This document shows positions 16,900 through 25,603 of a DNA stretch of 64,000 nt, one piece after another. The notes beneath the pieces were generated by a model. The model had not been told where the DNA came from. It did not search any database and saw nothing but the letters and a program-made list of their open reading frames with translations. Numbering within the stretch: the first letter of the stretch is position 1; every line of letters starts with the position of its first letter. Made by a program: the position numbers and the translations under genes. The stretch spans positions 280,815 through 344,814 of the forward strand of contig CAWHZI010000006.1 of the NCBI GenBank assembly GCA_963833835.1, given 5' to 3'. This stretch comes from Bog-532 sp963833835. Its GTDB lineage: Bacteria > Actinomycetota > Actinomycetes > Streptosporangiales > Streptosporangiaceae.

Positions 16900-18720
16900 C
16901 TAGACTTTGTCGGCCCACAGATCTGCTGGGGGCTTACGCCGCCGGGGTGGCTCCGGGCGGCGGGGCTGGGGGGGTTCGGGCGGCGCGGTGTCGTCCTCAA
17001 GCTGCTCGGCCGGCCCGAAGCTGAACGTCGGCGCGGCCTGGTGGGCCCGGCTGGGGATCCGGAACGGGTCGGTCGTGGCCAGCGACATGAGCACGGCCAG
17101 CCCGACCTCCTGCCGGCGTTCCCGCTCCCGGGCCTTCTGCGCCGCCAGGTTGAGGTCCTCGATCGGCACGAAGCGCGGCTGCGGCCCGGCCGCGGACCGC
17201 AGCACCCGCTGCGGCGCGGTGACCGGCACGACCGTGGGGAACGAGCGCGTCACTGGGCGAGGTGCGGAAACCGGCTGGCCCCCGGCCGCCCGGGTGCGGG
17301 CGATGCCGGCCGGGGCTTCCGCGGCCGCGGCACCCCGGCGGTGCCGGCCGTGCCCGAGGGCGGTGCGGAACACGGCCGGTGCCGTGATCAGTCCCTCGGC
17401 GATCGAGATCACCAGCAGGCCCGCCGTCAGCCCCACCAGGCCGTCCATCCGGCCTCCGATGACCACGGCCGCCATTTCGCAGGTCGACGCGATGGTGAGG
17501 ATGACGGCCGCCCGCGTCACCCGCCCGGCCGCCCGGCAGACCGCGATGTACTGGGTCTTCGGCAGGGCCGGCAGGTACCCGAGGATCAGCAGCTGGAACG
17601 GCACGGTCGCCTCGGCCGCGTAGTTCTTACCGAAGATGGACAGGGCCGGGCCAGCGGCGAACCAGAGGATGACCATGGCCGGGACCCCGATGTAGACCGA
17701 GAGCCGCAGCACGAAGCGCAGCTTCTTGGCGATCACCTTGGGGTCGGCCGACGCCACCGCGTACAGGACCGTCGACAGGTGGGTCGGCACGACGAACAGG
17801 AAGCTGCTCAGCATCCAGGCCACGTAGAAGGCCGCGTTCGCGGCGGGCGACACCACCACGGTGACGAGCACGGGAATCAGGGTCTGCGGCACCCCGATGG
17901 CGAGGTTCAGCCAGTTGTGCGCCATGGTGGTCCGGCCGAGACCGCGCATCACGCCCCAGTCGGGGCGCGGCATGATGTTCGTGCCGCCGATCCGGAGCTG
18001 GATCGCGGTCGGGATGATCGACACCGCCGTGCCCACCACCCAGGCCAGGATGATGCCGACGCCGAACATGTCGTGCAGCACCACGGCGGCGGCCGGCAGC
18101 ACGGCCATCTTCACGATGGAGAACGTCAGGTTCCGGCTCAGCTGCAGGCCACCCCGCAGCAGGCCGATCGTGGCCTCGTCGAACACGAGCGTGGCGCCGG
18201 TCAGCGCGACGCCCACGGCGAAGAGCAGCATCCGGCTGGGCGTGCCGCTGATCTCGACGAAGCGGTTGCTGAAGTGCGGGGCCGCAATCACGAAGCCGAC
18301 CCCGAGGATCAGCGAGCCCACGCTGGACACGATCAGCGCGGAGGCCACCAGGCCGCCCCGGAACCGGCGCTGGGGCAGCTCGCCGATCAGCACGGTCCCC
18401 AGGCCGAACATGCCGATGGTGCCCAGGAGCGTCATGGCGGAGATGGCGGCGGAGCCGTAGCCGACGGCTTCCTGGCTGAAGTAGCGGGCGGCGAACGTCC
18501 AGAACGCGAAGCCGAGCAGGGACGTCACGCCGGTCGTCGCGGCCAGACTGGCCGCGTTGTGCAGCAGGTCGGAGTGCTTGTGCCAGATCCCGGTCAGCGC
18601 CGACAGCGGGGAGGACTTGGGCTCGGGCTCGGGCTCGGGCGGTGGTGGGGGCGGCGGCGCATCCAGGACCGGTGCCCGCCAGCTCCCGGTCACTTGGCGG
18701 AGCCAGGTGTCAGTGGCCAC
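16900..18720 (-). CDS. Wzx/MATE-like polysaccharide flippase
   Basis: A 606-residue membrane protein starting with GTG at 18720. After a Pro/Glu-rich cytoplasmic tail (residues 19-40), about twelve hydrophobic helices span residues 55-470, beginning AASLAATTGVTSLLGFAFW and including YGSAAISAMTLLGTIGMFGLGTVLIG, typical of polysaccharide-export flippases of the MOP superfamily. The C-terminal 130 residues are a Pro/Arg-rich cytoplasmic tail. It would move lipid-linked oligosaccharides across the membrane. The extended tails are longer than in most Wzx proteins and could bind partners. Confidence 0.87.
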   Translation of the reverse strand: MATDTWLRQVTGSWRAPVLDAPPPPPPPEPEPEPKSSPLSALTGIWHKHSDLLHNAASLAATTGVTSLLGFAFWTFAARYFSQEAVGYGSAAISAMTLLGTIGMFGLGTVLIGELPQRRFRGGLVASALIVSSVGSLILGVGFVIAAPHFSNRFVEISGTPSRMLLFAVGVALTGATLVFDEATIGLLRGGLQLSRNLTFSIVKMAVLPAAAVVLHDMFGVGIILAWVVGTAVSIIPTAIQLRIGGTNIMPRPDWGVMRGLGRTTMAHNWLNLAIGVPQTLIPVLVTVVVSPAANAAFYVAWMLSSFLFVVPTHLSTVLYAVASADPKVIAKKLRFVLRLSVYIGVPAMVILWFAAGPALSIFGKNYAAEATVPFQLLILGYLPALPKTQYIAVCRAAGRVTRAAVILTIASTCEMAAVVIGGRMDGLVGLTAGLLVISIAEGLITAPAVFRTALGHGRHRRGAAAAEAPAGIARTRAAGGQPVSAPRPVTRSFPTVVPVTAPQRVLRSAAGPQPRFVPIEDLNLAAQKARERERRQEVGLAVLMSLATTDPFRIPSRAHQAAPTFSFGPAEQLEDDTAPPEPPQPRRPEPPRRRKPPADLWADKV

Positions 18721-19136
18721 TACCGAAAATCCTCAGCCGTGCAGCACCGAGCCTCGGCCGTGCAGCATCGAGGGCGGCCTGGGAAACCATGGCCCTCCCT
18801 TCCATGACGTCAGACAGGCATGCGGGCATGCAGAAATACCGCGATCGTGCGGCATGACCGCACGCGAGCAGCGACTGATTCGCCAGGCCGACGAGGACGT
18901 GCCAACGTGCTAAACCCCGACTGGGACTGTACCAGCCGCTGCCCAAAGGCGGCAAAACAGTTCCAATCTGACTCTGAGTGTAATTTTCGATACATTGCGT
19001 CGCGAATGCGGCGTGGCCGGATGGGCTGATCCGGGTCGCACCCCAGGTTGGTCCGGTCGCCCGCCAGGCTGGTCTGGTCGCCTCCAGGGCGGGACCGCCG
19101 CTACAGTCGTCGGATGTCGTGGCCGCAAGGAACGGG
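18721..19136. other. Intergenic region between divergent flippase and acyltransferase genes
   Basis: About 415 bases. A short imperfect direct repeat with a GCCGTGCAGCA core occurs at about 18730-18775. The part around 18950-19010 is less GC-rich. No gene is supported. It should carry the promoters for both flanking genes. Confidence 0.45.
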
Positions 19137-19745
19137 ATGACGGACATGTCCACCACTGGATCAATCGGCGCGAGATCGATCGGCGCGAGGTTCCTGGAGC
19201 GGTCCACCAACCTGCGGAACAACGTGCAGAGCGGCCTGCGGGCCCGGCGGTCCGGTGCCGCCAGTTTCGGGCCGCAGCCGCTGCTCCGGGGCAAGCTGTG
19301 CTTCCGCTTCGACGGCACGGTGACGATCGGCGCCCGGTTCGACGCGGACGGGCTGATCATGCCGGTCAGCATCTCCGTGGTCGAGGGGGCCACCCTCTCG
19401 ATCGGCGATGACCTCTACATGAACGCCGGCACCTCGATCGAGGTGTGGCACGACGTGCGGATCGGCAGCAACTGCCTGTTCGGGCCGTTCGCCTCGGTCA
19501 TCGACGACGACCGCCACGAGGTCGAGCCGGGCGCGATCCTGCACAAGGGGCCCACGATCCTGGGCAACAACGTCTGGCTCGGCCGCAGCGCCGCGGTGAT
19601 GCCGGGCGTGACCGTCGGCGATGGCTCCGTCATCGGCGCGAACTCCGTCGTGACCCGGGACATCCCCCCGAACTCGTTCGCCGCGGGCGCGCCGGCCCGG
19701 GTGATCAGGAAGCTCGAGCTCCCGGACGGCTGGGTCCGGCGCTAG
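19137..19745 (+). CDS. Left-handed beta-helix acyltransferase (hexapeptide repeat)
   Basis: About 202 residues with repeated hexapeptides: IGDDLYMNAGTSIEV, IGSNCLFGPFASVIDDDRH, ILGNNVWLGRSAAVMPGV and GDGSVIGANSVVTRDIPPNS. This is the LbH fold of maltose/serine O-acetyltransferase-like enzymes. The His of DDDRHE is the likely catalytic base. ATG 19137 is chosen because AAGGAACGGG precedes it. Acetylation of a sugar hydroxyl in the polysaccharide is the probable job. Confidence 0.87.
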   Translation: MTDMSTTGSIGARSIGARFLERSTNLRNNVQSGLRARRSGAASFGPQPLLRGKLCFRFDGTVTIGARFDADGLIMPVSISVVEGATLSIGDDLYMNAGTSIEVWHDVRIGSNCLFGPFASVIDDDRHEVEPGAILHKGPTILGNNVWLGRSAAVMPGVTVGDGSVIGANSVVTRDIPPNSFAAGAPARVIRKLELPDGWVRR

Positions 19746-20392
19746 CTCCCCGACGGCCGCGCGACCGCATTCACCCGGACACGCAGCGTAGACAAACCGC
19801 ATCATCTTCTCCCGCATGTGGCGTACCGGCGCATCAATGGATGGTCCGTGTAAACCGTTGCGTAGTGGCAAGCGTCTTCCATACACAGGCCGACAGGGAC
19901 GGTCCGCGGACCGGCCTCGCTACGGACGAACGGGGAGGGTCGTACTGATTGCACCGGGTGCCATCACGCACGTGATGACCCATCCGGACGGGGAGTCAGA
20001 AATTACCTCGCGGTAAATAATGTGAAAAGTTTTTACGGCGTGATCGAGCTGGTCGCTAAACCCCTATGGCTGCTCAGCTTGATTGCACCTTCAATTACCG
20101 GCATCAAACACGGCGTCACTCAACGGCATAGTTTAAGCACCAAGTGACATCGAAGGATAACTCTGTGAGTACTTATTAATCACCGATAGTAATCGCTCAG
20201 GAATAACGCCTCTGATAGTTGTATTGGCCGTATTACCTGCGCGGGACCTGGTAGTGTCTCGGCATTGTTCAGCCCGGCGCTTCTTAGCCCCGGAGCGGGA
20301 CTTGAAGTCTTAAGCGGCACTTGAAGTCTTAAGAATGTGTGCGCTGCAAATGCCGGACAGCCGACGCTCGCTGACCTGGAGGAAAGTTCAGA
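19746..20392. other. Long intergenic region upstream of a GT2 gene
   Basis: About 650 bases with no supported gene. The segment 19985-20230 is unusually AT-rich for this genome. Its last part carries a 15-base tandem repeat (20300-20333). This is probably a long regulatory leader of the GT2 gene at 20393. Confidence 0.5.
20300..20333 (+). repeat. 15-base direct repeat with period 19, upstream of GT2 gene
   Basis: ACTTGAAGTCTTAAG occurs at 20300-20314 and again at 20319-20333. Each copy ends in the palindrome CTTAAG. It lies 60-90 bases before the GT2 start, so it could be a double regulator site. No regulator is identified. Confidence 0.55.
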
Positions 20393-21334
20393 ATGCTCCC
20401 GACTGACCTTGCTGCTGAGCCGTGGCCGAAAGTGTCGGTGGTCATCCCCGCCATGAACGAGGCCCGCAACCTGCCGCATGTCTTCGAGCGCATGCCGCGC
20501 AGCACGTACGAGGTCATCCTGGTCGACGGTAACTCGACCGACGACACGGTCGCCGTCGCCCAGCGGGAGTGGCCGGGCATCCGGGTCATCACCCAGACCC
20601 GCCGGGGCAAGGGCAACGCCCTGGCCTGCGGCTTCGCCGCCGCCACCGGCGACATCATCGCTGCGGTCGACGCGGACGGCTCGGCCGATCCCGGCGAGAT
20701 CCCCGCGTTCGTGGAGGCTCTGCTCAAGGGCTACGACTTCGCCAAGGGGACGCGTTCGGGCGACGGGGGCGGCAGCGCCGACCTCACCCACCTGCGCCGT
20801 TTCGGCAACCGGGCGCTGAGCGCCATCTTCAACGTGTGCTACCAGACGCACTACTCCGACCTCTGCTACGGGTGGAACGTGTTCTGGCGGCGCCACCTGC
20901 CCGTGCTGGACCTGGACACCACGTCGGTGGCGCCGAACGGTGGCCGGCTGTGGGGCGACGGCTTCGAGATCGAGACGCTCATCCACGTCCGGGTGGCCAA
21001 GTCCAACCTGACCGTGACCGAGGTCCCGAGCTTCGAGCACAACCGGATCCACGGGGAGAGCAACCTCAGCACGTTCGGGGACGGCTTCCGGGTGCTGCGG
21101 ACGATCTTCTCCGAGGCCTGGCGGACCCGCGTGGCCGAGCCGGTTCTGCACCACGAGCACCACACGGAGCTCCAGCCCGAGCAGCAGGCGGAGGAGGCCG
21201 AGCTGGTCGCCCAGGCGGTGGCGCAGTCGCACGAGGCGGCCGCCGCCGGGGCGACCGACGTCCCGCTGCCCCGCGACGAGCCGTCGCTGACCGGCACCAA
21301 CCCGATGCCGGTCCTCGCGGCCGACAAAGAGTAA
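20393..21334 (+). CDS. GT2 glycosyltransferase (polyprenyl-phosphate glycosyltransferase-like)
   Basis: The 313-residue protein has VSVVIPAMNEARNLP, VILVDGNSTDDT, RRGKGNALACGF and AAVDADGSADP, the pattern of dolichol-phosphate-mannose synthase-like GT2 enzymes that load a sugar onto polyprenyl phosphate. No C-terminal membrane helices follow; the last 60 residues are Glu/Ala-rich and polar. GGAGGAAAG precedes the ATG. It would supply an activated sugar donor or initiate a glycan chain. Confidence 0.9.
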   Translation: MLPTDLAAEPWPKVSVVIPAMNEARNLPHVFERMPRSTYEVILVDGNSTDDTVAVAQREWPGIRVITQTRRGKGNALACGFAAATGDIIAAVDADGSADPGEIPAFVEALLKGYDFAKGTRSGDGGGSADLTHLRRFGNRALSAIFNVCYQTHYSDLCYGWNVFWRRHLPVLDLDTTSVAPNGGRLWGDGFEIETLIHVRVAKSNLTVTEVPSFEHNRIHGESNLSTFGDGFRVLRTIFSEAWRTRVAEPVLHHEHHTELQPEQQAEEAELVAQAVAQSHEAAAAGATDVPLPRDEPSLTGTNPMPVLAADKE

Positions 21335-21566
21335 TAAAGACCGCTAATTCTTCCCGGCGGCATGATCGCCAACTGCGCTACGCGCGGCGCGTCACCGGGC
21401 TAGACTCCCGTCGGGATCTGGTCTGGTGACGCGATGGCGATGCCGCCAGGCAGTACCACGGCCAGCGATGTCCGGCGAGTTGGATGGTACCGAGCTCTGA
21501 TCGGTGCCTCCTCCGCCCGGCGCGGCCCGTCCGGGACACCAGTGCGAGCGAGGAGGCACCGAACTG

Positions 21567-22530
21567 ATGAGGGCACGATTGGCTTTCGGCCTGGTCGTGA
21601 TCTTGGCAGTAGGTGCCTATCGCTGGCTGGCGGCTGGCTAGCCCTGCCGCCACGGCCACGCAGACCATTCAGAAGCCCCACGCGAAGGTGACGCACTCGG
21701 CGCCGCCGGCCACCCACATCGCCGCGATAAACCCGTTGCCGGTCGGCGGCGAGGGACTCGCCGTCCGTCAGTGAATCCCCGAAGCCGAAGCCCAAGCCGA
21801 CGCCTTCGCATTCGGCGGTGGCCCCTTCTTCGGACCTTCCGCCTGAGCTCTGCGGCAGCGGCTGGCAGCTCGCGTTCGACGGCGCGTTCGGCGGCTCGTC
21901 CCTGAACACCTCGCAGTGGGACACCTGCTATCCCGACGACAACCAGAGCGGCTGCACGAACTCCGGCAACGACAACGAATTCGAGTGGTACCAGCCCAGC
22001 CAGGTCTCGGTCGGTGGCGGGACGCTGAACCTCACGGCCAGCTCGGAGTCGACCCAGGGCGCGACGGCAACACGTACCCCTGCCGGTCCGGCATGGTCAC
22101 GACGGGGAACAGCTTCAACTTCCAGTACGGCTACGTCCAGGTCGAGGCCAAGCTGCCGATCAGCTCGGGACTGTGGCCTGCGCTGTGGCTGAACCCGTCG
22201 AACGGCGATTGGCCGCCGGAGATCGACATCATGGAGCACTGGAGCACCTACGACTACTACGGTGCCTACCTGCACTCCGCGGCCGGCCCGATCGTCGAGA
22301 ACGACCACGTCAACCTGGCCGATTCGGACGGCTGGCACACCTTCTCGGTCCTCTGGGAGCCCAACAAGATCACCTGGTACCTCGATGGCCAGGACATCTT
22401 GAGCACGACCCAGTACGTCCCCCAGCAGGCTATGTACTTCATCGCCAACGTGGCCAACTCCACCGACGGCCCCGGCTGCAACGGCACCATGCAGATCAGC
22501 TCGGTCAAGATCTGGCAGCAGCACTCCTGA
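21567..22530 (+). pseudogene. GH16 glycoside hydrolase, disrupted by several frameshifts
   Basis: A signal-peptide start, MRARLAFGLVVILAVG, begins at ATG 21567 but stops at 21639. The frame then continues as a Ser/Pro/Lys linker spread over two other frames (stop at 21772; linker PKPKPKPTPS near 21785). A GH16 domain begins near 21840 (SGWQLAFDGAF), shifts frame again near 22065, and runs on to 22530 with the catalytic motif PPEIDIMEHW intact. Restoring single bases would give one secreted GH16 protein of about 320 residues. Either the gene is decayed or the sequence has indel errors. Confidence 0.75.
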
Positions 22531-22592
22531 GCCCAGGCTTAGAAGCCCGGGCTTAGGAGCCCGGGCTCACAGCGCCGGGCTCAGAAGCCCGG
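22531..22592. terminator. Repeated GC hairpins, bidirectional terminator
   Basis: Between the convergent GH16 remnant and the DinB-fold gene lies a series of near-identical units around GCCCGGGCTTAGGAGCCC, each able to fold on itself. No T-run follows, as is usual for actinobacterial terminators. The repeat extends to the last codons of the minus-strand gene. Confidence 0.55.
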
Positions 22593-23372
22593 GAACACCT
22601 GGCGCAGATCGTCCAGGTCCACGCCATACGCCTCCACCTGGGCCGGGTGCTCCGCGTCCAGGCGGCCAGCCAGCAACCGGGCGAACGCCTCGGCGGGCAG
22701 CCGCAGGGTCGCTTCTCCTACCGCCGGGTCCGGGTCGGCCGGGGCGAGCGTCACGCCCTCGGGACCGGCGGTCAGCTCGAAGAACCGCTCCGGATGCTCG
22801 GTGGTCACGTGTACGTGCAGCTTCTGGTCGCGGGGCTTGCCGATCATGCCCGCCAGCTGCAGCTGGAAGTCCAGGACCAGCCCGGCCGCGTCTCCGGCCA
22901 CCGTGGCCTGGGGGTTGCGGATGACCTCCACGTCCCAGGTGTGCAGCACGTGCTCGGCCAGCCGCATCCCGATCACGTCGGCCAGGTCCCGCTCGGCCCC
23001 GAAGAACGACAGCCGCCAGGCCACGCGCTTCTCCGCCGGGATCGAGGCCAGCAGCTCGACCAGCTCGCCGTCCTCGGCCACCCCGTCCCGGGCCTGATCC
23101 TGCGGGCTCTTGGCGTCCCAGACGGCCCAGATGGCCTGGTTCTCCTCCTGGCCCGGCGCCTCCCGGTCGTGCAGGCCCGCCTCGACCAGCAGGCCGAATA
23201 TCTCTGCTCCCGAGCCCAGGTGCGACAGCACCTGCGCGACCGACCATTCGGAACAGTACGACGGCCCGGCCACCTCGTCGCCGGTGAGCGGCTTGGCCGC
23301 GGCGACCAGCCGGTCGTGCGAGTCGCTCAGCGCGGATAGAGCCGCCTCGATCTGGTCAGCGCTCGTGGTCAC
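22581..23372 (-). CDS. DinB-fold maleylpyruvate isomerase/mycothiol-dependent family protein
   Basis: A 263-residue protein from GTG 23372, preceded by GAGGAGAAACC. The N-terminal four-helix DinB/MDMPI domain is seen in SYCSEWSVAQVLSHL and MRLAEHVLHTWDVEV, whose histidines are candidate metal ligands. The C-terminal part resembles the SCP-2-like MDMPI_C domain. Relatives are mycothiol-dependent isomerases and hydrolases. Its actual reaction is unknown. Confidence 0.8.
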   Translation of the reverse strand: MTTSADQIEAALSALSDSHDRLVAAAKPLTGDEVAGPSYCSEWSVAQVLSHLGSGAEIFGLLVEAGLHDREAPGQEENQAIWAVWDAKSPQDQARDGVAEDGELVELLASIPAEKRVAWRLSFFGAERDLADVIGMRLAEHVLHTWDVEVIRNPQATVAGDAAGLVLDFQLQLAGMIGKPRDQKLHVHVTTEHPERFFELTAGPEGVTLAPADPDPAVGEATLRLPAEAFARLLAGRLDAEHPAQVEAYGVDLDDLRQVFPGF

Positions 23373-23431
23373 GGTTTCTCCTCTGCGATCCGGCCGATCA
23401 GGCCGATCGAGCCGATACGGGCCAGCACACC

Positions 23432-24163
23432 CTATCGAGCGCGCAGATGCTGCCACAGCCGCGGCAGCAGCTCGGGCGCCACCGTCCGCCACGATTCAAC
23501 CTCGGCCGGGCGGAGCGGGGTCACCGCTTCCCCACCCGCGCCCGCGGCCCGTGCGTCCAGGAACGCCTGGCAGGCCACCGACAGCAGCCACATCCTGGCC
23601 ACCGCGAGGCCCGGAGTCGCGCCCAGCGTGAGCGCGCCGTTGCCCCGGAGCAGCAGGGCTTCCCCGTCCGGCAGGCTGGCGGCCGCCGCGCCGGCCAGGA
23701 CGGGGGCGCGCAGCAGCCGGGCGTCGTCGTGCACCGGGACCCGCTCGCCCAGCCAGGCGGCCTGCCCGTACAGCGGCCGGATCGCCCCGTCGGCCCCGGC
23801 CGCCGCCGCGGCCGCGAACGCGCTGGGCGGCTGGGCCCGGGCCACGGCGTCCGCCTCGGGCCGCTGCCGGTACACCGCCAGGTGGGCCCAGGCCTCGGCC
23901 GGCGCCCCCGGCGGCAGCTTGTCCGCCTCTAGCGGCACTCTGAGCAGGCCGTCTGCGGTCACGCCGGCCAGGTCCGCGGCCGGCGTGATCAGCATCACCC
24001 CGCCCACCCGGGCCGACACGTGCCCGAACGCGGTGACCAGCCCCAGCCCGGCCAGTACGTGCGCCGCCTCGGCCACCTCGTCCCGCAGCCCCGCCTCATC
24101 ACGCGTCATGCCCGCACCTGCCCCGCCCATTTTCGTAGCCTGCGTGTCTTCCCACCCGGCCAC
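23432..24163 (-). CDS. Class II aldolase/adducin-family protein lacking the zinc ligands
   Basis: About 243 residues from GTG 24163 (ATGs at 24130 and 24109 are alternatives). The family scaffold is clear: GLVTAFGHVSAR, VMLITPA, AEAWAHLAVYRQRPEADAV. The catalytic-type Glu is kept (Glu90). The two His of the usual VVHxH zinc site read Arg109 and Gln111, and the third zinc His (nHG) is Asn175 in RGNG. So it is probably not an ordinary zinc aldolase. The AAACTG-N4-CAGTTT operator lies 8 bases upstream of its start, tying it to the meta-cleavage regulon. Confidence 0.82.
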   Translation of the reverse strand: MAGWEDTQATKMGGAGAGMTRDEAGLRDEVAEAAHVLAGLGLVTAFGHVSARVGGVMLITPAADLAGVTADGLLRVPLEADKLPPGAPAEAWAHLAVYRQRPEADAVARAQPPSAFAAAAAAGADGAIRPLYGQAAWLGERVPVHDDARLLRAPVLAGAAAASLPDGEALLLRGNGALTLGATPGLAVARMWLLSVACQAFLDARAAGAGGEAVTPLRPAEVESWRTVAPELLPRLWQHLRAR

Positions 24164-24170
24164 CTCCGAC

Positions 24171-24190
24171 CTAAACTGTATGCAGTTTAG
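24171..24190. promoter_or_regulatory. Operator site 1 of the FadR/GntR-type regulon
   Basis: CTAAACTGTATGCAGTTTAG is a perfect 8-4-8 inverted repeat. It lies between the degenerate aldolase gene and the SnoaL-extradiol dioxygenase-hydrolase operon. The same core appears at 33886-33901 and 40705-40720. On the minus strand TACAGT can serve as a -10 box for the aldolase gene. Confidence 0.75.
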
Positions 24191-24261
24191 AAGCTGACGC
24201 TGCCGCCACCTCAGACCTTCCTGGCCAACCGTGAACCCGTCTCCAATGGAGGAGAACAGCG

Positions 24262-24615
24262 ATGAACCGTGACGCCACCACCATCTTCGCCGACATCGAC
24301 TCGTTCGACGTGGACCGGTTCGTCCGGCACCTGACCGACGACGTCACCTTCCGCTTCGGCAACGCCGAGCCCATTCACGGCAAGGACGCCGTGCGCGAGG
24401 GGGTGCTCGGCTTCTGGTCCAGCATCGACGGCCTGACCCACCACCTGATCAAGGTCATCGAGTCCGGCGACACCCTGGTGGCCAAGATCGACGTCGAGTA
24501 CGTGCGCAAGGACGGCAAGCACGTGACCGTGCCCAACGCCGACATCCTGGAGTTCGACGGCGACCTGGTCAAGGACTGGCAGATCTACATCGACCTCGCC
24601 CCCGTCTTCGCGTGA
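24262..24615 (+). CDS. SnoaL-like/NTF2-fold protein
   Basis: A 117-residue single-domain protein of the SnoaL/NTF2 cone fold: an N-terminal helix with FDVDRFVRHLTDDVTFRFGN, then GKDAVREGVLGFWSSIDGLTH and a beta sheet ending in WQIYIDLAPVF. Members are isomerases, hydratases, cyclases or binding proteins acting on small hydrophobic molecules. GGAGGAG lies before the ATG. It is the first gene of the dioxygenase operon, with 13 bases to the next gene, so a role on a pathway intermediate is likely but not defined. Confidence 0.82.
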   Translation: MNRDATTIFADIDSFDVDRFVRHLTDDVTFRFGNAEPIHGKDAVREGVLGFWSSIDGLTHHLIKVIESGDTLVAKIDVEYVRKDGKHVTVPNADILEFDGDLVKDWQIYIDLAPVFA

Positions 24616-24628
24616 AAGGGGCCGCCTG

Positions 24629-25603
24629 ATGATCACACTGACCGACATCGCCTACGTCCGGTCGGGGGTGGCGGACCTGGACGCCGCCACCCAGTTCGCC
24701 ACCGGCATCGTCGGCCTGGAACTGGCCGAACCGTCCGAACCCGGCGTGGCCCACCTGCGCGCCGACCAGCGGCACCACTGCCTGGCCCTGGTCGAAGGGC
24801 CGTCCGGGGTGATCGCGTCCGGGTTCACCGTGGCCGGCCCGGACGCGCTGGCCGCAGCCGAGGCCGAGCTCGAGCGCAGCGGCACCTCCGTGTACCGGGG
24901 CAGCCCGGAGCAGGCCCGGTCCCGCCGGGTCCGCGAGTTCATCGCCTTCGACGACCCGTTCGGCAACCGGCTGGAGCTGGTCACCGACCAGGAGAACGTG
25001 GCCCGCCCGGTCGCGTTCAGCCGCAACGCCGGCATCACCGAGTTCGGCCACCTGTGCCTGGACGCGCCGGACGTGTACGACGCTCACCGCTACTGGAGCA
25101 CCCGGTTCAACGCCCGGGTGTCCGACTGGATCCGGGACCGGGCCTGCCTGCTCCGGATCGACCCGGTGCACCACAAGCTGGCCGTGTTCCAGGGCGACCG
25201 GCCTGGCCTGTGTCACATGAACTTCCAGGTCGACACCATCGACGACGTGTTCAGGAACTGGCATTTCCTGGTCGACCACGGCGTGCAGATCGAGATGGGC
25301 CCCGGGCGCCACCCGCAGTCCACCGCGATCTTCCTGTACTTCCTCGGCCCCGAGGGGTTCACCTACGAGTACTCGTTCGGGGTGCGCCGCATCGAGGACG
25401 ACGCCTCCTGGGTGCCGCGGACGTTCGACCCGGACGAGCCCGGCTCGATCGACATGTGGCTGGGCCCGACCAAGCGGGTCTCGTCCCAGCGGCAACTCCC
25501 GCCCGAGTCGGACCCCGCGCTCCCCGCATCACCCCCAGCCGAAACCCAACAGCCTCACGAGTCACATCCGTCACCTGAGCCCGTCGGAGGCCCCGCCCGA
25601 TGA
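24629..25603 (+). CDS. Type I extradiol ring-cleavage dioxygenase (two-domain VOC)
   Basis: The 324-residue protein has two VOC domains, like 2,3-dihydroxybiphenyl 1,2-dioxygenase (BphC). The iron ligands are present in the second domain: His141 in EFGHLCLD, His196 in GLCHMNFQ and Glu247 in GFTYEYSFG. It should cleave a catechol-type ring next to the hydroxyl pair using Fe(II) and O2. The last 35 residues are a Pro/Ser/Glu tail beyond the usual end. The stop overlaps the hydrolase ATG by four bases. The catechol substrate is not deducible. Confidence 0.9.
   Translation: MITLTDIAYVRSGVADLDAATQFATGIVGLELAEPSEPGVAHLRADQRHHCLALVEGPSGVIASGFTVAGPDALAAAEAELERSGTSVYRGSPEQARSRRVREFIAFDDPFGNRLELVTDQENVARPVAFSRNAGITEFGHLCLDAPDVYDAHRYWSTRFNARVSDWIRDRACLLRIDPVHHKLAVFQGDRPGLCHMNFQVDTIDDVFRNWHFLVDHGVQIEMGPGRHPQSTAIFLYFLGPEGFTYEYSFGVRRIEDDASWVPRTFDPDEPGSIDMWLGPTKRVSSQRQLPPESDPALPASPPAETQQPHESHPSPEPVGGPAR

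Noticed and set aside
17041..18807. 588-residue plus-strand open frame opposite the flippase
   Set aside because: His/Gly/Arg/Asp-rich antisense translation; the opposite strand has a clear twelve-helix transporter.
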